Source: Actinomadura fibrosa
Lineage (GTDB): Bacteria > Actinomycetota > Actinomycetes > Streptosporangiales > Streptosporangiaceae
Direction of reading: 5' to 3'
DNA: 32,732 nucleotides
Assembly: GCF_900659615.1 (NCBI RefSeq)
Contig: NZ_CAACUY010000089.1
Span: 1 to 32,732 of the forward strand
Both the position numbers and the translations under genes were made by a program. A model generated the notes under the pieces. That model was given only the letters and a program-made list of their open reading frames with translations. It made no database searches and was not told the origin of the DNA. Below are positions 7,932 through 14,989 of this stretch, in pieces. The number at the start of each line of letters is the position of its first letter. The first letter of the stretch is position 1.

Positions 7932-8846
7932 ATGGGTGACGGGACGGCGGCGGCGGTGGAGATGCCTCGGCCGCAGATCGTGGAGCGGGCGGCGCGGGAT
8001 GCCGGTGGGTGGCCGATGCTGGGGCTGGCGGTCGTGCTGGTGCTGGCGGGGGCCGGGGTGGCGGTGGCCGGGGCGGCGGCGGGCGGCGGGGTCGCGGTGG
8101 CGGGGATCGCCGCCGGGGTGCTGGTCGCGGTGGCCGGGCTGGTGCTGGCGGCGGGGCTGACGCCGGTCGCGCCGAACGAGGCGCGGGTGCTCCAGGTGCT
8201 CGGGCGGTACGCGGGGACGGTCCGGACGGACGGGCTGCGGTGGGTGAACCCGATCACCGACCGGCGGCGGGTGTCGACGCGGATCCGCAACCACGAGACG
8301 GGGATCGCGAAGGTCAACGACCTGGACGGGAACCCGATCGAGATCTCGGCGGTGGTCGTGTGGCAGGTGCGGGACACGGCCAGGGCGGTGTTCGAGGTCG
8401 ACGACTTCGTGGAGTTCGTGGCGTTCCAGACGGAGGCGGCCGTGCGGCACATCGCGGGCAGCTTCCCCTACGACGCCGACGACCGGATCTCGCTGCGGGA
8501 CAACGCGGACGAGATCACGGCGCGGATGTCGGAGGAGCTGGCGCTGCGGGTGGCCTCGGCCGGTGTGGAGATCATCGAGTCGCGGATCACGCGGCTGGCG
8601 TACGCTCCGGAGATCGCGCAGGCGATGCTGCGGCGGCAGCAGGCGGGCGCGGTGGTGGCGGCGCGACAGCGGATCGTGGAGGGCGCGGTCGGGATGGTGC
8701 AGCTGGCGCTGGAGCGGCTGGACGAGCAGGACGTGGTCGACCTGGACGAGGAGCGCAAGGCGGCGATGGTGAGCAACCTGCTGGTGGTGCTGTGCGCCGA
8801 CCGGGACGCGCAGCCGGTGGTCAACACCGGCACTCTCTACCAGTGA
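7932..8846 (+). CDS. SPFH/Band 7 domain membrane protein (stomatin-like)
   Basis: A 304-residue protein. Two hydrophobic helices (about residues 28-47 and 50-75, very Ala/Gly/Val-rich) anchor it in the membrane. An SPFH domain follows: APNEARVLQVLGRYAGTVRTDGLRWVNP, then the NHETGIAKVNDLDGNPIEISAVVVWQV core typical of prokaryotic stomatins, and the arm RQQAGAVVAARQRIVEGAV. Relatives assemble into ring-like membrane scaffolds. The ATG at 7932 has GGAGGA upstream. It is first in a three-gene operon with only 2-3 nt between genes, so it is probably co-regulated with the RHH and GPP34 proteins through the palindrome at 7887-7902. The specific partner in the membrane is not evident. Confidence 0.9.
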   Translation: MGDGTAAAVEMPRPQIVERAARDAGGWPMLGLAVVLVLAGAGVAVAGAAAGGGVAVAGIAAGVLVAVAGLVLAAGLTPVAPNEARVLQVLGRYAGTVRTDGLRWVNPITDRRRVSTRIRNHETGIAKVNDLDGNPIEISAVVVWQVRDTARAVFEVDDFVEFVAFQTEAAVRHIAGSFPYDADDRISLRDNADEITARMSEELALRVASAGVEIIESRITRLAYAPEIAQAMLRRQQAGAVVAARQRIVEGAVGMVQLALERLDEQDVVDLDEERKAAMVSNLLVVLCADRDAQPVVNTGTLYQ

Positions 8847-8849
8847 CCC

Positions 8850-9095
8850 GTGGCGACCGAGCGCAAGAAGATCCTGCTGCGCCTCGACCCGGCCGTGCAC
8901 GACGCGCTGGCCCGGTGGGCCGGGGACGAGCTGCGCAGCACCAACGCCCAGATCGAGTTCCTGCTGCGGCAGGCGCTCGCCGAGGCGGGCCGCATGCCCT
9001 CCTCGGCGGGGCGGATGCGGAGACCGGGGCGGCCCGCGCGGGCGGACCCGTCCGCCGCGGACGGCGGGCCTGCCCCTGACGAGAGCGAGGACTAG
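8850..9095 (+). CDS. Ribbon-helix-helix DNA-binding protein (Arc/CopG-like)
   Basis: An 81-residue protein starting with GTG three bases after the SPFH stop. Residues 4-47 read KKILLRLDPAVHDALARWA...STNAQIEFLLRQAL, the beta-strand/helix/helix arrangement of Arc-type repressors, with alternating hydrophobic residues in the strand. The C-terminal 34 residues are Pro/Arg/Ala/Asp-rich and likely disordered. Such small RHH proteins bind short palindromes as dimers or tetramers. The only strong palindrome nearby is that before the operon, so autoregulation is likely. It could be mistaken for a HicB-type antitoxin, but no toxin gene is present beside it. Confidence 0.85.
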   Translation: MATERKKILLRLDPAVHDALARWAGDELRSTNAQIEFLLRQALAEAGRMPSSAGRMRRPGRPARADPSAADGGPAPDESED

Positions 9096-9097
9096 CC

Positions 9098-9727
9098 ATG
9101 GTGGACATTCCCGAATCGCTGCCGGCGCGGATGTTCCTGCTGGCGTACGACCTGCGGAAGCAGCGGATGGCCAAGGGCGGCTCGCGGCTGGGGTACGTCC
9201 TGCGGGGTGCCGCCTTAACGGAGCTGTACCTGGACGGACGGCTGAGCGAGGACGGACGACGGCCCGCGCCGGGGACGCCGGGCGACGATCCGTACGGGCT
9301 GCTGGCGGAGATCGCGGGCTCGCGGCCGCGGTCGTGGCAGCACTGGATCCGCAAGGGCAGCCGCGCGTTCGTCGCGACGGTCCGGGACGAGCTGGAGCGG
9401 GACGGGTGGATCCGGGTGCGGCGGCACCGGGTGCTGGGGCTGTTCCCGTCGTACCAGGTGACCGTCAAGGATCCGCGGGTGGTGAAGGAGCTGTGGGGCG
9501 GGGCGTCGCAGGCGCTGCGGGGGCGTCCGGTGGCGCACGTGAACAGCTATGACGCGGCGGCGGTGGCGCTCGCGGCGGCCGGTGAGCTGACGACGGTGCT
9601 GCCGCGCGCGGACCGGCGGCGGTACAAGCGGCGGATCGAGGAGCTGACCGCACGGTCGGGGCCGGCGGCGCCCGCGGTGCGGAAGGTGATCAGCGCGGAG
9701 AACGCGGCGGCGGCGAGCGCCGTCTGA
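9098..9727 (+). CDS. GPP34 (GOLPH3/Vps74-like) family protein
   Basis: A 209-residue protein starting 2 nt after the RHH gene. The N-terminus LPARMFLLAYDLRKQRM followed by LGYVLRGAALTELYLDGRL is the hallmark of the GPP34 family. Eukaryotic members bind phosphatidylinositol-4-phosphate on Golgi membranes. The middle part (W-HWIRKGSRAFVATVRDELERDGWI...RHRVLGLFPSYQVTV) and a C-terminal helical region also fit. Actinobacteria carry several copies, whose job is largely unknown; a peripheral membrane role is inferred. Its operon with an SPFH membrane scaffold supports a membrane-surface function. There is no signal peptide or transmembrane segment. Confidence 0.85.
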   Translation: MVDIPESLPARMFLLAYDLRKQRMAKGGSRLGYVLRGAALTELYLDGRLSEDGRRPAPGTPGDDPYGLLAEIAGSRPRSWQHWIRKGSRAFVATVRDELERDGWIRVRRHRVLGLFPSYQVTVKDPRVVKELWGGASQALRGRPVAHVNSYDAAAVALAAAGELTTVLPRADRRRYKRRIEELTARSGPAAPAVRKVISAENAAAASAV

Positions 9728-9770
9728 CGCGGCGCCGCGCGGCATAGGCGGCGCCGCGCGGTCTGACGCG
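9722..9770 (+). repeat. Short nested direct repeats at the end of the GPP34 gene
   Basis: GTCTGACGCG occurs at 9722-9731 and 9761-9770, and GGCGCCGCGCGG at 9731-9742 and 9750-9761. This looks like a local ~39-nt duplication at the 3' end that includes the stop codon region. Confidence 0.6.
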
Positions 9771-9819
9771 CCGCCGGCGGCGGGTGGGGCGCGGGGCCCG
9801 GCCCGCCGCCGGCGGCGCG
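9767..9819. terminator. Bidirectional hairpin between convergent GPP34 and ohr genes
   Basis: A perfect 18-bp inverted repeat, CGCGCCGCCGGCGGCGGG at 9767-9784 and its complement at 9802-9819, with a 17-nt loop. It lies between two converging genes and is probably a shared transcription terminator. No T-tract is present, as is common in actinomycetes. Confidence 0.7.
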
Positions 9820-9823
9820 GTGG

Positions 9824-10231
<408 letters not shown>

Positions 10232-10256
10232 GGCGAGCTCCCTCGGTCGTGATCAG

Positions 10257-10277
10257 TTGTGCACAATCTAATTGTGC
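10257..10277. promoter_or_regulatory. Candidate OhrR (MarR-family) operator upstream of ohr
   Basis: GCACAAT-CTA-ATTGTGC (10261-10277) is a perfect 7-bp inverted repeat with a 3-nt spacer, about 30 nt before the ohr start. It resembles the ACAATT/AATTGT core of known OhrR operators. It overlaps a second perfect palindrome, TTGTGCACAA (10257-10266). Confidence 0.7.
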
Positions 10278-10382
10278 TCCACACATCATAGGCAATGGAG
10301 ATGGTCTACAACTTCCCAGGGTCCGATGTTGTAACGGGGCGGCACCGCGCCGCCGGGCGCGCGGCCCATAGCCTGCTCGGAC

Positions 10383-11072
10383 ATGGACCCCGAACGCGTG
10401 ATCTACCCCTTGATGAAGTACGTCCTGCTGGGCCCGGCGATGCGGGTGGCGTTCCTGCCCCACGTGAGCGGCCTGGAGAACGTGCCGCGGACCGGGCCGG
10501 TGATCCTCGCGGCCAACCACCTCGCGTTCCTGGACTCGTTCGTGGTGCCGCTGATGGTGCCGCGGCGGGTGCGCTTCCTCGGCAAGCACGAGTACTTCAC
10601 CGGGACCGGGGTGCGGGGCCGGGCGACGGCCACGTTCTTCCTCGGCGTCGGCGCGATCGCGGTCGACCGGTCCGGGGGGCGGGCGGCGCTGGACGCGCTC
10701 GACACCTCGGCGCGGGTGCTGGAGGAGGGCGGCGTGTTCGCCATCCATCCCGAGGGCACCCGCTCGCCGGACGGGCGCCTGTACCGCGGCCGGACGGGCG
10801 TCGCGCGGCTCGCGATGCGCACGGGCGCCCCGGTGGTGCCGATGGCGATCGCTGGGACGGACCGGGTGCAGCCGCGCGGCCGGGCCGTCCCGCGGCCGGG
10901 GCGGATCGCGCTGACCATCGGCGCGCCCATGGACTTCCGGGGCCGGGACGAGGGGACGCCGCGCGGCCGGGCGGCGCGCGAGGTCACGGACGAGATCATG
11001 GAGGCGATCCGGAAGCTGTCCGGGCAGGAGTACGTCGACGCCTACGCGCCCCGTCCCGACGACCCGTCCTGA
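10383..11072 (+). CDS. 1-acyl-sn-glycerol-3-phosphate acyltransferase (PlsC-like)
   Basis: A 229-residue lysophospholipid acyltransferase acting at the inner membrane, converting lysophosphatidate to phosphatidate or a related acyl transfer. The catalytic H46-x4-D51 motif (NHLAFLD) and the substrate-binding E124GTRS motif with PEGTRSPDGRLYRGRTG are both complete. The block VVPMAIAGTDRVQPRG corresponds to the conserved Pro-containing motif IV. Size is typical of bacterial PlsC. The ATG at 10383 begins MDPERVIYPLMKYVLLGP, consistent with an amphipathic N-terminal helix. Several paralogues are usual in actinomycetes, so the exact acyl acceptor is uncertain. Confidence 0.9.
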   Translation: MDPERVIYPLMKYVLLGPAMRVAFLPHVSGLENVPRTGPVILAANHLAFLDSFVVPLMVPRRVRFLGKHEYFTGTGVRGRATATFFLGVGAIAVDRSGGRAALDALDTSARVLEEGGVFAIHPEGTRSPDGRLYRGRTGVARLAMRTGAPVVPMAIAGTDRVQPRGRAVPRPGRIALTIGAPMDFRGRDEGTPRGRAAREVTDEIMEAIRKLSGQEYVDAYAPRPDDPS

Positions 11073-11142
11073 CGCCCCGTCCCGACGGCAGCGGGGGAAA
11101 ACCGGTCGTGGGACGGCGGTGTCCCTCGGTAGCGTCCCGTCC

Positions 11143-11712
11143 ATGGACGAGCAGCGCGGGCGCTTCCTCAACGTCGTCGATGTGGAGGCGACCTGCTGGG
11201 CCGACAAGCACGAGGCCGCGGGACAGCCCCACGAGATCATCGAGATCGGCCTGTGCGTGGTCGATCTGGAGGCGGGCGAGCGGACCGAGCGGCGGCGCGT
11301 GCTCGTCCGCCCGGAGCGGTCGAAGGTGAGCGCGTTCTGCACCGACCTGACCGGGCTCACGCAGGAGGAGGTGGACGGCGGCGTCCCGTTCCACGAGGCG
11401 TGCGCCGTGCTGGAGCGGGAGCACCGCTCGCACTCGCGGGCGTGGGCGAGCTGGGGCGACTACGACCGCAGGCAGTTCGAGCGGCAGTGCGCGGCGACCG
11501 GGACCCGGTACCCGTTCGGGCGGCGGCACACGAACGCGAAGATCGCCTACTCCGCGGCGCACGGGATCCGCCGCCGGCTCGGCATGGCGGGCGCGCTCGA
11601 ACACTCCGGGTTCCCGCTGGAAGGGCGGCACCACAGCGGGGTGGACGACGCGTGGAACATCGGGGCCCTCGTCCTCGACATCGTCCGGCGGAACGCCTGG
11701 CCGGAGGTTTGA
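11143..11712 (+). CDS. DEDDh-family 3'-5' exonuclease
   Basis: A 189-residue protein of the RNase T/ERI-1-like exonuclease superfamily. Exo I is VVD13VE15ATCW with both acidic residues; exo II is AWASWGD106YDRRQF; exo III is H164SGVDD169AWN, giving the DEDDh set. The HEIIEIGLCVVD strand after exo I and the KIAYSAAHGI helix match KapD/ERI-1-type proteins, which trim RNA ends or single-stranded nucleic acid. An in-frame GTG at 11119 would add 8 residues; the ATG was chosen because homologues begin close to exo I. The substrate cannot be told from sequence. Confidence 0.85.
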   Translation: MDEQRGRFLNVVDVEATCWADKHEAAGQPHEIIEIGLCVVDLEAGERTERRRVLVRPERSKVSAFCTDLTGLTQEEVDGGVPFHEACAVLEREHRSHSRAWASWGDYDRRQFERQCAATGTRYPFGRRHTNAKIAYSAAHGIRRRLGMAGALEHSGFPLEGRHHSGVDDAWNIGALVLDIVRRNAWPEV

Positions 11713-11754
11713 TCCGGCTCCACCGGGCACGAGTCGGGGGGACACGAGGACGGA

Positions 11755-12639
11755 GTGAACGTGGAGATCAGCTTGGACCTCCTGTTGCCGCGCGACTCGG
11801 CGAGCGTCCCGGCGACACGGAAGATCTTGGACGCCTCACTGCAGGTGCTGGGAGTGGACGAACAGATCCGTGGTGACATCGAGCTGATGCTGACCGAGGC
11901 GTGCACGAACGTGCTGCGGCACGCCGCCCGCGGCGACGGGTACACCGTGCGGGCCACCATCCAGGACCGGCGGTGCGTGATCAAGGTCATCGACGCGGGC
12001 ACGGGCTTCGACGCGTCGTCGGTGCCCGACGCCGACCCGAACGCCGAGCACGGCCGCGGCCTGACGATCATGCGGAGCCTGGCGGACGACGTCCGGTTCC
12101 GGTCCTTCCCCGAGGACGGCGCGCTCGTGGCGCTGGAGAAGAACCTGCGCTACGGCGAGAACAGCCTGGGCGGCATGCTCGCGGACGCCGAGACGCCCAA
12201 CGCGAGCAGGAGGACGCGCCTGATGAGCGAGGCCGACCCCGAGCTCCAGGCGTTCGCCGGGCGGCTGTTCGAGGCGGCGCGGGCGGGGCGGACGGACGAG
12301 CTCGTCGGCCATGTGCGGGCGGGCGTCCCGGTCAACCTGTCCGACGACAAGGGCGACACGCTGCTGATGCTCGCCGCGTGCCACGGCCATCCGGAGACGG
12401 TGCGGGCGCTCGCGGCGCACGGCGCCGACCCGGAGCGGGCGAACGACCGCGACCGGCGGCCCCTGGCGGCGGCGGTGGCGAAGAAGGAGCCGGAGGTGGT
12501 CCGGGCGCTGCTGGACGCGGGCGCCGACCCGCTGGCCGGCTCGCCGTCCGCCGCCGAGATGGCGCGGACGTTCGGGCAGAGCGAGTTCCTCGAATGGTTC
12601 GAGGAGGCGGCGCCCTCGTCCGCCGCACCGCAGCCGTGA
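11755..12639 (+). CDS. Anti-sigma-type histidine-kinase-like ATPase fused to ankyrin repeats
   Basis: A 294-residue fusion. Residues 5-130 are an RsbW/SpoIIAB-type ATP-binding domain: N-box E43-LMLTEACTN52VLRHA is spread over 43-57, the G1 box is D80AGTGFD and the G2 box is HGRGLTIMRSL. Such proteins bind or phosphorylate sigma factor partners and anti-anti-sigma factors. Residues 157-290 form ankyrin repeats (DKGDTLLMLAACHGHPETV, DRRPLAAAVAKKEPEVVRAL). In many actinomycetes a similar ~130-residue ankyrin protein is a separate gene. An internal ATG at 12223 (Met157) has a perfect AGGAGG 9 nt upstream, so the ankyrin part could also be made alone. GC at third positions stays high in this frame through the join, so a sequencing frameshift is unlikely. 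Confidence 0.8.
   Translation: MNVEISLDLLLPRDSASVPATRKILDASLQVLGVDEQIRGDIELMLTEACTNVLRHAARGDGYTVRATIQDRRCVIKVIDAGTGFDASSVPDADPNAEHGRGLTIMRSLADDVRFRSFPEDGALVALEKNLRYGENSLGGMLADAETPNASRRTRLMSEADPELQAFAGRLFEAARAGRTDELVGHVRAGVPVNLSDDKGDTLLMLAACHGHPETVRALAAHGADPERANDRDRRPLAAAVAKKEPEVVRALLDAGADPLAGSPSAAEMARTFGQSEFLEWFEEAAPSSAAPQP
12208..12225 (+). promoter_or_regulatory. Internal ribosome binding site and start for the ankyrin domain
   Basis: AGGAGG (12208-12213) followed by 9 nt and an in-frame ATG (12223) lies exactly at the boundary between the ATPase and the ankyrin parts. A TGA in another frame overlaps this ATG (TGATG), the layout usually seen where two genes are translationally coupled. Confidence 0.55.
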
Positions 12640-12644
12640 GCCGG

Positions 12645-12682
12645 GCGGACGCCGCGTCCGAGCGAACGGACGCGGCGTCCGC
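12645..12682. terminator. Bidirectional hairpin between convergent ankyrin-fusion and MFS genes
   Basis: A perfect 16-bp stem, GCGGACGCCGCGTCCG (12645-12660) with its complement at 12667-12682, and a 6-nt AGCGAA loop. It sits between two converging stop codons. Confidence 0.8.
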
Positions 12683-12687
12683 GCCGG

Positions 12688-14109
12688 TCAGCGCCGGGCG
12701 CGCGGGAGCAGCAGGGCGGCCAGGGACGCCGCCACCGCGAAGACCGCGCCGGTCGTGAACGCGCCGTCCATGCCTCGCAGGAGGTCGGTGCCGGACGGCC
12801 CGAAGTCGGCGGTGGCGAGCATCACGGCGGGGCCGAGCGCGGCACCCGACCACAGCGTGGTCTGCGCGACGCCCGCGGCGGCGCCCGAGTGCGCGGGGTC
12901 CACGCTGCCGAGGATCGTGGCGTTGATCGGGAGGATGGACATGCCGCCGCCCGCGCCCATGAGCATGAACGGGCCGAGGACGCCCGCGGCGAAGCCGTCG
13001 TCCGGGGACAGCCGGGTCAGCCAGAGCAGCCCGGCGGCGACGAGCAGCGTCCCCACCGCGATCAGCGGGCGGGCGCCGACTCGGGGCAGCACCCGCGGCA
13101 CGGTCCGGACCAGCGTGAACTGGAGCCCCACCATCGGCAGGAAGGCCGCGCCCGCCCGCAGCGGCCCGTACCCGAGGACCTGCTGGAGGTACTGCGTGAG
13201 GAAGAAGAACGCCCCGAACATCGCCGCGACCAGCAGCGCGAGGCTCAGCAGGGACGCGACGCGGGGGCGGCCGGTGAGCAGCCACAGCGGCATGACCGGC
13301 TGCCGGGCGCGCCGCTCGACCGCGAGGAACGCGGCGATCAGCACGGCGCCGGCGGCGAACGCGGCGCCGGCCCGGCCGTCCGACCAGCCGTCCGACGCGG
13401 CCCTGATCAGCCCGTACACGAGCGCGGTCATGCCGAGCGTGGCGGTGAGCGCGCCCGCGGCGTCGAAGCGGCCGGGGCGCCGGTCGGTCTCGGCGAGGAC
13501 GCGCGGCGCGAGCAGCGCGAGGGCGACGCCGACGGGCACGTTGACGAAGAACACGAGCCGCCAGGACGACGCCTCGGTGAGCAGGCCGCCGGCGAGCATG
13601 CCGATCGCGCCGCCCGCGCCGCTCACCGCGGAGTAGACGCTCAGCGCGCGGACCCGGGCCTGCCCCGCGAAGCTCGTCGCGATCAGCGACATCGCGCTGG
13701 GCGCGGCGACCGCCGCCGCGACGCCCTGCGCGGTGCGGGCGGCGAGCAGGAACCAGCCCGCGGTGGCGAGGCCGGCGGCGAGGGACGCGGCGGTGAACCC
13801 GGCGACGCCGGCGACGAAGGCGCGGCGGCGGCCGAAGACGTCCCCGGCCCGGCCGCCGAGCAGCAGCAGCCCGCCGAACGCGAGCATGTAGGAGTTCTGG
13901 ATCCAGGCGAGCCCGCCGGTGGACATCCCGAGCCCGTCCCGGACCTGCGGGAGCGCGATGGTGACCACGGAGGTGTCGAGCGCGATCATGAGCTGGCAGC
14001 CCACGATGACGGCGAGCACGATTCCTGGACGATGATGGGGGTGCGGCGCGGCGGCCGGAGGAGGGGCGATCTCCTCGGGCGCGGCCGTCCGCCGGGGGGA
14101 AGCGGTCAT
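12688..14109 (-). CDS. MFS drug exporter, DHA2 family, divergent from a TetR regulator
   Basis: A 473-residue multi-helix transporter, likely a proton-driven exporter of toxic compounds. It contains the typical helix-1 segment VIVGCQLMIALDTSVVTIALPQV, motif A (GGRAGDVFGRRRAFV) and the family stretch ARTAQGVAAAVAAPSAMSLI; helix 5 has GAIGMLAGGLLTEASSWRLVFFVNVPVG. The ATG at 14109 is preceded on its strand by GGAAGG. The TetR gene starts 131 bp away on the other strand, with a dyad between them, so the pair is very probably a repressor and its target pump, induced by the pump's substrate. Confidence 0.9.
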   Translation of the reverse strand: MTASPRRTAAPEEIAPPPAAAPHPHHRPGIVLAVIVGCQLMIALDTSVVTIALPQVRDGLGMSTGGLAWIQNSYMLAFGGLLLLGGRAGDVFGRRRAFVAGVAGFTAASLAAGLATAGWFLLAARTAQGVAAAVAAPSAMSLIATSFAGQARVRALSVYSAVSGAGGAIGMLAGGLLTEASSWRLVFFVNVPVGVALALLAPRVLAETDRRPGRFDAAGALTATLGMTALVYGLIRAASDGWSDGRAGAAFAAGAVLIAAFLAVERRARQPVMPLWLLTGRPRVASLLSLALLVAAMFGAFFFLTQYLQQVLGYGPLRAGAAFLPMVGLQFTLVRTVPRVLPRVGARPLIAVGTLLVAAGLLWLTRLSPDDGFAAGVLGPFMLMGAGGGMSILPINATILGSVDPAHSGAAAGVAQTTLWSGAALGPAVMLATADFGPSGTDLLRGMDGAFTTGAVFAVAASLAALLLPRARR

Positions 14110-14187
14110 GGCGACCTTCCGGAACGGAAATTTAAGGAACGGCGAAGTACACTATGTGGGGAACGTATCACCGATCCGCTCGCGAGG

Positions 14188-14201
14188 GAACGCTTGCGTT
14201 C
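14188..14201. promoter_or_regulatory. TetR operator candidate in the divergent MFS/TetR promoter region
   Basis: GAACGC-TT-GCGTTC is a perfect 6-bp inverted repeat with a 2-nt centre, in the 130-bp gap between the two divergent genes. It is the best dyad in this gap and fits the usual TetR arrangement controlling both directions. Confidence 0.65.
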
Positions 14202-14239
14202 ACTATTTTCGGAGCGGACCGGCCGGACGGGAGCGCGCG

Positions 14240-14857
14240 GTGACCAAGGAACCGCAGGGCACGGGCACGCGGGAGACCGGCGCGCCGGGCACGCGGCGCC
14301 GCGGCGGCGCCCTGGAGGCCGCGATCTACGAGGCGGTCTTCGCGCAGCTCGAAACCGTCGGCTACCGGGGCCTGACGATGGAGGGCGTCGCGGCGGCCGC
14401 GCGCACCGGCAAGGCCGCGCTGTACCGGCGCTGGACGTCCAAGGACGCCCTCGTCACCGACGCCCTCAAGCACGTCCTGCCCGACTCGCCCGGCGAACCG
14501 TCCACGGGCAGCGTGCGCACGGACCTGCTGGAGACCCTCAAGGCCCTGCGCGACACGCTCATCGCCTGCCGCGGCGCCGCGTTCAAGGTCCTGAAGGAGG
14601 AGGCCGAGGACGGCAAGGGCCTGCTGCACGAGGTCATCCGGGAGCGGATCTCCGAGCCCGTCCGGGAGATGATGTACCGGTCGCTGGTGCAGGGCGCCGA
14701 GCGCGGCGAGGTGCGGCCCGGCGCGGTGACGCGGCGGATCGCGAACGTCGGCCCGGCGCTGATCGTGTACCACAACCTCACGGAGGGCGGCGAGATCCCC
14801 GACGACCACCTCGCCTCCGTCGTGGACGAGATCCTGATGCCGATCGTCCGCCCCTGA
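14240..14857 (+). CDS. TetR/AcrR-family transcriptional regulator
   Basis: A 205-residue regulator. The N-terminal helix-turn-helix is clear: LTMEGVAAAARTGKAALYRRWTSKDALV, about residues 42-70. The C-terminal ligand domain ends with a region typical of the TetR C-terminal 'PsrA/AcrR' class. The GTG at 14240 is preferred because GGGAG lies 6 nt upstream; the longer frame from 14108 would run through the promoter and encode a non-homologous 44-residue leader. It probably represses the divergent MFS gene and itself via the dyad at 14188-14201. Confidence 0.9.
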   Translation: MTKEPQGTGTRETGAPGTRRRGGALEAAIYEAVFAQLETVGYRGLTMEGVAAAARTGKAALYRRWTSKDALVTDALKHVLPDSPGEPSTGSVRTDLLETLKALRDTLIACRGAAFKVLKEEAEDGKGLLHEVIRERISEPVREMMYRSLVQGAERGEVRPGAVTRRIANVGPALIVYHNLTEGGEIPDDHLASVVDEILMPIVRP

Positions 14858-14864
14858 CCCGCCG

Positions 14865-14895
14865 CGGACGCCCGCCCGGGCCGAAGGCGCGTCCG
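14865..14895 (+). terminator. Weak hairpin after the TetR gene
   Basis: A 7-bp stem CGGACGC / GCGTCCG with a 17-nt loop, 8 nt after the stop codon. Stability is modest, so this is only a possible terminator. Confidence 0.35.
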
Positions 14896-14989
14896 GTCTC
14901 AGGATGACGCGAAGCCTTGACGATGGTCGGGGTGCACGGCCGCCGATCGGCCATGCCGCCGCGCCGGCCGTCCCCGCGAGGGTGGTCGC

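Noticed and set aside
8850..9095. Toxin-antitoxin module (the RHH protein as antitoxin)
   Set aside because: Neither neighbour is a known toxin; both are membrane-type proteins, so autoregulation of the operon is simpler.
14108..14239. Longer TetR start at ATG 14108
   Set aside because: It would cross the promoter/operator region and overlap the divergent MFS start; GTG 14240 has a good ribosome site and family-like N-terminus.
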